NCBI GenBank assembly: GCA_937988735.1
Contig: CALKHQ010000014.1
Coordinates: forward strand, 1-7,243
Direction of reading: 5' to 3'
From: an uncultured Alphaproteobacteria bacterium
GTDB lineage: Bacteria > Pseudomonadota > Alphaproteobacteria > CALKHQ01
Length of the DNA stretch: 7,243 bases
A program made the translations under genes and the position numbers. Each line of letters begins with the position of its first letter. Position 1 is the stretch's first letter. The notes beneath the pieces are model-generated. The model was not told the origin of the DNA. It ran no database searches and saw only the letters and a list, made by a program, of their open reading frames with translations. Of this stretch, positions 1 through 7,243 are shown piece after piece.

Positions 1-50
1 GTCCCGATGTTGCAGTGCGGCTTCGTGCGCTCGAACTTCGCTTTCGCCAT
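1..50 (-). CDS. tuf: Elongation factor Tu, N-terminal fragment (cut by window edge)
   Basis: Only the first 16 codons plus two bases are visible, reading MAKAKFERTKPHCNIG, the very conserved EF-Tu N-terminus that leads into the GTP-binding P-loop (beyond the window). EF-Tu is the cytoplasmic GTPase that delivers aminoacyl-tRNA to the ribosomal A site. The ATG is the complement of 48-50. A purine-rich GAGGG (complement of about 61-65) lies some 10 nt upstream and can serve as ribosome binding site. The gene follows fusA on the same strand after 68 nt, the usual fusA-tuf order of the str operon, so it is probably co-transcribed. Many proteobacteria carry two tuf copies; the fragment cannot show whether this is tufA or tufB, though position favours tufA. 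Confidence 0.9.
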   Translation of the reverse strand, partial: MAKAKFERTKPHCNIG

Positions 51-55
51 GCTCG

Positions 56-106
56 CTTTTCCCTCTACTTCCGCGTCGGCGCGCCGACTGCGGGGCTCTT
101 TTCCCT
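56..106. repeat. Palindrome flanked by direct repeats in the fusA-tuf spacer
   Basis: The spacer contains a perfect 14-bp palindrome, GTCGGCGCGCCGAC, at 75-88. On either side, 9-10 bp away, lies an exact copy of the 9-mer AGGGAAAAG (minus strand; plus-strand CTTTTCCCT at 56-64 and 98-106). The copy nearer tuf overlaps the purine-rich stretch that probably acts as its ribosome binding site. The palindrome could form a short hairpin (5-bp stem, 4-nt loop), but no T-run follows it on the minus strand, so it does not look like a terminator. A protein-binding site or chance GC-rich symmetry are both possible. Confidence 0.5.
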
Positions 107-118
107 GAGTTGTTCCGA

Positions 119-2191
119 TCAGGCCATCTTGGCCCGGACCTCGTCGGCCACGGCCTGCGGCACCTGCTCGTAATGATGGAACTGCATGCTGTACGTCGCC
201 CGACCCTGGCTCATCGAACGCAGGGTGTTGACGTAGCCGAACATGTTCGCCAGCGGCACCATCGCCGAGATCACGTTGGCGTTGGCGCGCGCCTCCATCG
301 ACTGGATCTGGCCGCGGCGGCTGTTGAGGTCGCCGATGACGTCACCCATGTACTCCTCGGGCGTCACCACCTCGACCTCCATGATCGGCTCCAGCAGCAC
401 CGGGCCGGCCTTCTGCATGCCCTCGCGGAACGCGGCGCGCGCGGCGATCTCGAAGGCGAGCACGCTCGAGTCGACGTCGTGGTAGCCACCATCGATCAGC
501 GATGCCTTGAAGTCGATCACCGGGAAGCCGGCCAGCACGCCGCTCTCGCACGAGGCCTGCAGGCCCTTCTCGACGCCGGGGATGAACTCCTTCGGGATCG
601 CGCCGCCGGTGATGAGGTTCTCGAACACGAAACCGGAACCGGGCTCGCCGGGTTCGAACACCAGGGTGAGGCGCGCGAACTGGCCGGAGCCGCCCGTCTG
701 CTTCTTGTGGGTGTAGCTGATCTCGTGCCGCCGGGTGATGGTCTCGCGATAGGCGACCTGCGGCGCGCCCACGTTCGCCTCGACCTTGAACTCGCGGCGC
801 ATCCGGTCGACCAGGATCTCGAGGTGCAGCTCGCCCATGCCCTTGATCACGGTCTGGCCGCTCTCGGGGTCGGTGGTGACGCGGAAGGACGGGTCCTCCT
901 GCGCCAGGCGCGACAGCGCGACGCCCATCTTCTCCTGGTCGCCCTTGGTCTTGGGCTCGACCGCGACCTCGATCACCGGCTCGGGGAACTCCATCCGCTC
1001 GAGCACGATCGGCTTGGTCGGATCGCACAGCGTGTCGCCGGTGGTGGTGGCCTTCAGGCCGGCAAGCGCCACGATATCGCCCGCGCGGGCTTCCTTGATG
1101 TCCTCGCGGTGGTTCGCATGCATCAGCAGCATGCGGCCGATGCGCTCGCGGCTGTCCTTGACCGAGTTCAGCACCGACTGGCCGGCCTCGAGCACGCCGG
1201 AGTAGATGCGCGCGAAGGTGAGCGAGCCGACGAACGGGTCGGTCATGATCTTGAACGCGAGCGCGGAGAACGGTGCGTCGTCGCGCGATGGCCGGCTGTC
1301 GGGCTCGCCGTCCAGCTTCACGCCGCGAATGTCCGGGATGTCCGTCGGCGCCGGCAGGAAGTCTACCACCGCATCCAGCAGCGGCTGGACACCCTTGTTC
1401 TTGAACGCGCTGCCGCACAGCACCGGCACGAAGGACAGGCTGATCGTGCCCTTGCGGATGCAGGCCGTCAGCGTCTTCTCGTCCGGCTCCTGGCCCTCCA
1501 GATAGGCCTCGAGCGCAGCCTCGTCCTGCTCGACCGCCGTCTCCACCAGCTTCTCGCGGTACTCCGCGGCCTGGTCGGCGAGATCGGCCGGAATCTCCTC
1601 GTAGACGAACTCGGCGCCCAGCGAATCGTCCTTCCAGCGGATCGCCCGCATCCGGATCAGGTCGACCACGCCGACGAAATCGCTCTCGGTGCCGATCGGC
1701 AGCTGGGTCACCAGCGGCGTCGCGCCGAGGCGGTCCTCGATCATGGCGACCGTGCGGAAGAAGTTGGAGCCGGTCCGGTCCATCTTGTTGACGAAGCACA
1801 TCCGCGGCACGCCGTACTTGTCCGCCTGCCGCCAGACGGTCTCCGACTGCGGCTCCACGCCGGCGACGCTGTCGAACACCGCCACCGCGCCGTCGAGCAC
1901 GCGCAGCGACCGCTCCACCTCGATCGTGAAGTCGACGTGACCGGGCGTGTCGATGATGTTGATCCGGTGATCGCGCCAGAAGCAGGTGGTCGCGGCGGAC
2001 GTGATCGTGATCCCGCGCTCCTGTTCCTGCTCCATCCAGTCCATGGTGGCGGCGCCGTCATGGACCTCGCCGATCCTGTGCGACCGGCCGGTGTAGTAGA
2101 GGATGCGCTCGGTCGTCGTCGTCTTGCCGGCATCGATGTGGGCCATGATGCCGATGTTGCGGTAGCGATCGAGGGGAGTTTGCCGCGCCAT
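119..2191 (-). CDS. fusA: Elongation factor G (translocation GTPase)
   Basis: This encodes a full-length 690-residue EF-G, the cytoplasmic GTPase that drives tRNA-mRNA translocation and, with RRF, ribosome recycling. The five G motifs are intact: AHIDAGKTT (residues 17-25), RGITI in switch I (59-63), DTPGH (81-85), NKMD (135-138) and GSAF (260-263). Domain II follows, then domains III-V, including the domain IV stretch GSGQFARLTLVFEPGEPGSG and the HDVDSS tip loop that reaches the decoding centre. The protein ends VRAKMA-stop (TGA), a normal terminus. The start at MARQTPLDRYRNIGIMAHID matches the usual position, about 16 residues before G1. It lies 47 nt below rpsG. No strong Shine-Dalgarno precedes it, so translation may depend on coupling to rpsG. 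A long open frame on the opposite strand across this gene is a GC-rich shadow. Confidence 0.98.
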   Translation of the reverse strand: MARQTPLDRYRNIGIMAHIDAGKTTTTERILYYTGRSHRIGEVHDGAATMDWMEQEQERGITITSAATTCFWRDHRINIIDTPGHVDFTIEVERSLRVLDGAVAVFDSVAGVEPQSETVWRQADKYGVPRMCFVNKMDRTGSNFFRTVAMIEDRLGATPLVTQLPIGTESDFVGVVDLIRMRAIRWKDDSLGAEFVYEEIPADLADQAAEYREKLVETAVEQDEAALEAYLEGQEPDEKTLTACIRKGTISLSFVPVLCGSAFKNKGVQPLLDAVVDFLPAPTDIPDIRGVKLDGEPDSRPSRDDAPFSALAFKIMTDPFVGSLTFARIYSGVLEAGQSVLNSVKDSRERIGRMLLMHANHREDIKEARAGDIVALAGLKATTTGDTLCDPTKPIVLERMEFPEPVIEVAVEPKTKGDQEKMGVALSRLAQEDPSFRVTTDPESGQTVIKGMGELHLEILVDRMRREFKVEANVGAPQVAYRETITRRHEISYTHKKQTGGSGQFARLTLVFEPGEPGSGFVFENLITGGAIPKEFIPGVEKGLQASCESGVLAGFPVIDFKASLIDGGYHDVDSSVLAFEIAARAAFREGMQKAGPVLLEPIMEVEVVTPEEYMGDVIGDLNSRRGQIQSMEARANANVISAMVPLANMFGYVNTLRSMSQGRATYSMQFHHYEQVPQAVADEVRAKMA

Positions 2192-2238
2192 GGGGGTGAT
2201 CCGTTCCGTTTGTGCCCGGGCCGTCCGTCAGCCCGCCG
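2192..2238 (-). promoter_or_regulatory. rpsG-fusA spacer with weak ribosome binding site
   Basis: Upstream of the fusA ATG the mRNA reads GGAACGGATCACCCCC. The best Shine-Dalgarno candidate is the imperfect GGAACGGA, about 8 nt from the start. The 11 nt touching the start, GGATCACCCCC, resemble the 3' tail of 16S rRNA itself (GGATCACCTCC) rather than its complement, so they would not recruit the ribosome. A 5-bp stem CGGGC/GCCCG (2217-2235) can form just after the rpsG stop. No promoter was seen. Confidence 0.4.
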
Positions 2239-2709
2239 TCACCAGCGATAATGCGAGAAGGCCTTGTTGGCCTCCGCCATCCGGTGGGTATCCTCCCGCT
2301 TCTTGATTGCGCCGCCGCGGTTGTTCGCGGCATCCATCAGCTCGTTGCACAGCCGCTCGACCATGGTCTTCTCCGACCGGCCGCGCGACATGCTGATGAG
2401 CCAGCGGATGGCAAGCGTCTGCGCCCGCTCGGGCCGCACCTCGTTCGGCACCTGGTAGGTCGCACCGCCGACACGCCGCGAGCGCACCTCGATCTGCGGC
2501 GCGACATTCTGCAGCGCCTCGTGGAACAGGCGCAGCGGATCGCTGACCCCGCGCTGGGTCATCCGCTCGAAGGCACCGTAGACGATCTTCTCGGCCACCG
2601 ACTTCTTGCCGTCACGCATGAGGCAGTTCATGAACTTCGTGACGGTCTTGTCGCCGTGGATCGGGTCCGGAAGGATCTCGCGGCGAACGGCGCTGTGACG
2701 ACGGGACAT
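2239..2709 (-). CDS. rpsG: 30S ribosomal protein S7
   Basis: A 156-residue protein of normal bacterial S7 length, beginning MSRRHSAVRREILPDPIHGDKTVTKFMN and ending KAFSHYRW. S7 is the primary binder that nucleates assembly of the 16S rRNA 3' domain (the 30S head) and contacts tRNA near the E site. The conserved central stretch QNVAPQIEVRSRRVGGATYQVPNEV and the late LAIRWLISMSRGRSEKTM helices are present, with no frameshift or missing segment. It starts 12 nt after the rpsL stop and carries a strong AAGGAG ribosome binding site that overlaps that stop, so translational coupling to rpsL is likely. In E. coli S7 represses its own operon by binding a longer rpsL-rpsG intercistronic region; no room for such a region exists here. 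Confidence 0.98.
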   Translation of the reverse strand: MSRRHSAVRREILPDPIHGDKTVTKFMNCLMRDGKKSVAEKIVYGAFERMTQRGVSDPLRLFHEALQNVAPQIEVRSRRVGGATYQVPNEVRPERAQTLAIRWLISMSRGRSEKTMVERLCNELMDAANNRGGAIKKREDTHRMAEANKAFSHYRW

Positions 2710-2724
2710 GCCTGGCGCTCCTTA
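2710..2724 (-). promoter_or_regulatory. rpsG ribosome binding site overlapping the rpsL stop
   Basis: The minus strand reads TAAGGAGCGCCAGGCATG. The rpsL stop TAA overlaps an AAGGAG Shine-Dalgarno (complement of 2718-2723), which sits 8 nt before the rpsG ATG. A ribosome terminating on rpsL would cover this site, so handover to rpsG is expected. Confidence 0.85.
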
Positions 2725-3093
2725 CTTCGGCCGCTTGGCGCCGTACTTCGACCGGCGCTGGCGCCGGTCCTTGACGCCCTGGGTATCCAGCGTGCCGCGG
2801 ATGATGTGGTAGCGCACGCCCGGCAGATCCTTCACGCGCCCGCCGCGGATCAGCACCACCGAGTGCTCCTGCAGGTTATGGCCGATGCCGGGGATGTAGC
2901 TGGTCACCTCGAAGCCGTTGGTCAGCCGGACGCGCGCCACCTTCCGGAGGGCCGAGTTCGGCTTCTTCGGAGTGGTGGTGTAGACGCGGGTGCACACGCC
3001 CCGCTTCTGCGGGCAGGCCTCCAGCGCCGGCACCTTGTTGCGCGCCCGCGGTGCCTTGCGCGGCTTGCGGATCAGCTGGTTGATCGTCGGCAT
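2722..3093 (-). CDS. rpsL: 30S ribosomal protein S12
   Basis: A 123-residue S12, a component of the 30S decoding centre that monitors codon-anticodon pairing. The start MPTINQLIRKPRKAP is chosen because bacterial S12 proteins begin at this point; the frame stays open upstream to an ATG at 3192 and further, but that stretch is Arg-rich and unlike the family. The signature TTTPKKPNSALRKVARVRLTNG (from residue 40) and the HNLQEHSVVLIRGGRVKDLPGVRYH loop are intact. Lys43 and Lys88 are present, the residues whose substitution usually gives streptomycin resistance, so the sequence looks wild-type there. It ends KYGAKRPK-TAA. Two GAGG motifs (complement of 3098-3101 and 3106-3109) precede the ATG, about 4 and 12 nt away. 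It is the first gene of the str operon, with its own promoter and a long leader. Confidence 0.98.
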   Translation of the reverse strand: MPTINQLIRKPRKAPRARNKVPALEACPQKRGVCTRVYTTTPKKPNSALRKVARVRLTNGFEVTSYIPGIGHNLQEHSVVLIRGGRVKDLPGVRYHIIRGTLDTQGVKDRRQRRSKYGAKRPK

Positions 3094-3341
3094 ACGACCT
3101 CGTTTCCTCGTTCGCCGGCGCGGGAGCACCGGTGTGACGCCAAGCAACGCCGAGGCGGTCACGCAACTGGCCGCCCAGGCGTCTAAAAACATGCGCGACC
3201 GCCGCATTCGCCTTGCCTACATGGGGCGTGGCAATTGCGGTCGCGCCGCTCGTTCAAAGTTGCCTTCGGGGGCGTGTTTGACGCTCGATCCCGGCCGCAA
3301 ATCGGCCGATCCACAGGCGTCACCACCGCCCCCTGAAAGAG
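3094..3341 (-). promoter_or_regulatory. Long 5' leader of rpsL with alternative RNA pairings
   Basis: If transcription starts near 3341, the rpsL mRNA has a leader of about 250 nt. Read on the minus strand it contains four ordered segments: 1 GCGCGACCGC (3246-3237), 2 GGCGGTCGCGC (3203-3193), 3 GCGTGACCGCC (3164-3154) and 4 GGCGTCAC (3141-3134). Segment 2 pairs with 1 over 10 perfect bp, or with 3 over 11 bp including one G.U. Segment 3 pairs with 4 over 8 bp with one bulged C. Hairpin 1:2 is followed by TTTTT. Segment 4 is also exactly complementary to GTGACGCC near the 5' end (3323-3316). Apart from these pairings and weak open frames, no gene is recognised in 3094-3504. The function is inferred; GC-rich sequence gives many chance pairings. 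Confidence 0.45.
3185..3246 (-). terminator. Terminator-like hairpin inside the rpsL leader (candidate attenuator)
   Basis: A perfect 10-bp stem, GCGCGACCGC with GCGGTCGCGC (3237-3246 and 3193-3202), closes a 34-nt interior. Inside it, ATT/AAT and GCC/GGC can add further pairs. After a 3-nt gap (ATG) the minus strand has five Ts (3189-3185). The element lies between the likely str promoter and rpsL, so full termination here would silence the operon; conditional read-through is the natural reading. Alternatively it stops transcripts from the SH3 gene upstream. Confidence 0.45.
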
Positions 3342-3347
3342 GCGCGC

Positions 3348-3376
3348 ACTATATGTACGCACCCTGGTGCCGTCAA
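3348..3376 (-). promoter_or_regulatory. Sigma70-type promoter of the str operon
   Basis: The minus strand has TTGACG (complement of 3371-3376), a 17-nt spacer and TATAGT (complement of 3348-3353). Each hexamer matches consensus at 5 of 6 positions with the optimal spacing. The start point should be near 3341-3342. The segment between the -10 box and the start is GCGCGCC, a GC-rich discriminator of the kind associated with stringent (ppGpp/DksA) control of rRNA and ribosomal-protein promoters. A T-rich patch, TTTCCTTGTTT, lies just upstream of the -35 box. It is the best promoter seen in the window. Confidence 0.7.
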
Positions 3377-3419
3377 CCGCAAACAAGGAAACGGCCGCCG
3401 ACAGCTCCGCAACCGGGCT

Positions 3420-3449
3420 GTGATAGGCCGAATCCCCCCAAAGGGTCAA
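3420..3449 (-). promoter_or_regulatory. Possible second, weaker upstream promoter
   Basis: TTGACC (complement of 3444-3449) is followed after 18 nt by TATCAC (complement of 3420-3425). The -35 box matches 5 of 6 and the -10 box 4 of 6. It could be a tandem upstream promoter for the str operon, but the -10 box is poor and lacks the final T. Confidence 0.22.
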
Positions 3450-3450
3450 G

Positions 3451-3482
3451 CGCGCCCCGGCGAAGGGCGCGGAAATTCCGCG
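3451..3482 (-). terminator. Overlapping hairpins after the SH3 gene, possible terminator
   Basis: Two hairpins share bases just past the SH3 stop codon. One has a 7-bp stem CGCGCCC/GGGCGCG (3451-3457 with 3465-3471) and a 7-nt loop. The other is CGCGG/CCGCG (3468-3472 with 3478-3482) around AATTT on the minus strand. They overlap at 3468-3471, so only one can form fully. No real T-run follows on the minus strand (CTTGACCCTTT), so intrinsic termination would be inefficient. Confidence 0.3.
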
Positions 3483-3504
3483 TGCCTGCGGCCTTGGACC
3501 GCGG

Positions 3505-4080
3505 CTACTGCAGCGTCGCGCAGATCGAGGTGCCGTCGCCCATGTCGATCAGCACCTGGCCGGACACGCAGACCGGCATCACCGGCTGGCTTCCCGCAGT
3601 GGTGGTGGTCGTGCCGCCGCCGCCGCTGCTTGCCGTGGGCCGGACCGTCGACAGCAGGCGCGCGGCGGTATAGCCGCGGGTGCCGTCCGCCATCTCCAGA
3701 TAGACCCAGTCCCCGCCCGGCGCCTGGCCCAGCACGGTCACCTGCCCGCCATAGGGGATGCTCCCGAGCGGCTCGTGGCCGGTGCCCGGCCCGGAACGGA
3801 CCCGCGCCGAAGTGGTGGCATACATGGTCTGCGGTGCGCCGTAGTAGGTGACGGCGCCGCTGCCCGTGGCCTCGCTGCCGGAGTCGGAGCCGGAGCCGAG
3901 CGTGCGGATCGTTCCCGCCGCCGTGTCCCCGGCCTGCGCGCCGGGCCGGGTCGATCCCCCCACCGCCGGGTTCACCTGCGCCATCCCCGTGCCCGCGACT
4001 CCGCCGAGGGCCAGCGCCAGCGCGACCATGCCTGTCGCCACGCGGCGCGAACGCCCCACTCGTGCTGCCTGATGCCTCAT
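3505..4080 (-). CDS. Exported SH3-like domain protein of unknown role
   Basis: A 191-residue protein. It starts with a classical signal peptide: basic n-region (RHQAARVGRSRR), hydrophobic core (MVALALALGGVAG) and probable cleavage after GMA at residue 34. A Gly/Ser/Thr-rich stretch (about 40-76) follows. Residues about 87-134 fit a bacterial SH3-like (SH3b) domain: the start SARVRSGPGTGHEPLGSIPYGGQVTVLG, then GGDWVYLEMADGTRGYTAARLL. A low-complexity linker SSGGGGTTTTTAG (141-153) leads to a C-terminal piece with Cys161 and Cys187, which could form a disulfide. SH3b domains often bind peptidoglycan or periplasmic partners; no catalytic domain is present, so a scaffolding or wall-binding role is only inferred. 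The start at 4080 is preferred over upstream frame because GGGAG sits 8 nt before it and the signal peptide begins there. It lies between rpoC and rpsL and has probable terminators on both sides. Confidence 0.85.
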   Translation of the reverse strand: MRHQAARVGRSRRVATGMVALALALGGVAGTGMAQVNPAVGGSTRPGAQAGDTAAGTIRTLGSGSDSGSEATGSGAVTYYGAPQTMYATTSARVRSGPGTGHEPLGSIPYGGQVTVLGQAPGGDWVYLEMADGTRGYTAARLLSTVRPTASSGGGGTTTTTAGSQPVMPVCVSGQVLIDMGDGTSICATLQ

Positions 4081-4149
4081 GATCCGAACTCCCGCACGCG
4101 GGGGCTGCAGGACCTGAGCCCGGCGCCCCCGACGCCTTCCCGGTAACCG

Positions 4150-4155
4150 ACAATA
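4150..4155 (-). promoter_or_regulatory. Possible -10 box for the SH3 gene
   Basis: TATTGT on the minus strand (complement of 4150-4155) lies about 70 nt upstream of the SH3 start and downstream of the rpoC hairpin. No convincing -35 hexamer is found 16-18 nt upstream of it, so this is a weak candidate. The gene would need some promoter here if the hairpin at 4215-4244 stops rpoC transcription. Confidence 0.25.
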
Positions 4156-4214
4156 GCAGATCGGGCCATTGCGGCACAGCGATGGCGCCGGCTCACCGTC
4201 CGGCGCAGACAGAC

Positions 4215-4244
4215 GAAGGGCCGCCCGTCGCCGGGCGGCCCTTC
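4215..4244 (-). terminator. Strong GC-rich hairpin after rpoC
   Basis: Thirty nt past the rpoC stop lies a perfect 13-bp inverted repeat, GAAGGGCCGCCCG with CGGGCGGCCCTTC, around a GCGA loop (minus strand), a GNRA-type tetraloop. Downstream on the minus strand the sequence is GTCTGTCTG, a poor U-tract, so termination may be partial or need Rho. Its position suggests the end of the rpoBC transcript. Confidence 0.7.
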
Positions 4245-4274
4245 CGGAGGACAAGGCCCGATGCGGCCGCAGAC

Positions 4275-7243
<2,969 letters not shown>

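Noticed and set aside
342..1799. Minus-strand open frame of 485 codons inside fusA in another frame
   Set aside because: It is an out-of-frame Arg/Gly/Ala-rich shadow of fusA with no family resemblance.
110..2251. Plus-strand open frame of 713 codons across fusA
   Set aside because: It lies antisense to an intact, motif-complete EF-G. Its His/Arg/Leu/Ala/Asp-rich composition with no recognisable domain is what the antisense frame of a GC-rich gene gives.
2990..3673. Plus-strand open frame of 227 codons spanning the rpsL leader and the SH3 gene end
   Set aside because: It overlaps rpsL, the promoter and the SH3 gene antisense, has low-complexity Pro/Arg content and no recognisable domain.
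4102..4121. Short hairpin (GGGCT/AGCCC) in the SH3 gene leader
   Set aside because: Only 5 bp with a 10-nt loop in GC-rich DNA; no supporting context such as a T-run or blocked ribosome binding site.
4081..4254. N-terminal extension of the SH3 protein by 58 residues
   Set aside because: It would run through the rpoC terminator hairpin, is Arg-rich, and would bury the signal peptide; the ATG at 4080 has a GGGAG ribosome binding site at the right distance.

Overview
This is a high-GC segment of a bacterial core locus, most likely from an alphaproteobacterium of the Rhodospirillales/Acetobacteraceae type. That placement rests on the style of the RpoC, S12, S7 and EF-G sequences and is a judgement without any search. 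All recognised genes lie on the minus strand, so transcription runs from high to low coordinates: rpoC (3' two-thirds) - small exported SH3-like protein - rpsL - rpsG - fusA - tuf (first 16 codons plus 2 bases).

Region by region. 7243-4275 is the C-terminal part of RNA polymerase beta', entering the window just before the catalytic NADFDGD loop. 4274-4081 holds a strong GC-rich hairpin that probably ends the rpoBC transcript, then a short leader. 4080-3505 encodes a 191-residue secreted protein with a bacterial SH3-like domain. 3504-3094 is a 411-bp non-coding stretch with a good sigma70-type promoter and a roughly 250-nt leader for the str operon. 3093-119 is rpsL-rpsG-fusA, with 12-nt and 47-nt gaps. 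118-51 is a 68-nt spacer before tuf, with a perfect palindrome flanked by two direct repeats.

The genes supply transcription (beta') and translation (S12, S7, EF-G, EF-Tu); the SH3 protein is the only one outside that theme. The coding content is mostly conventional. Three things deserve attention. First, the rpsL leader has four segments that can pair 1:2, 2:3 and 3:4; hairpin 1:2 is followed by a run of five Ts, the layout of a transcription attenuator. Second, RpoC has about 50 extra residues just downstream of its active-site loop, part of which looks like a diverged duplicate of the next segment. Third, an exported protein sits between rpoC and rpsL. All structural claims come from reading complementarity by eye; no folding, alignment or database search was run.
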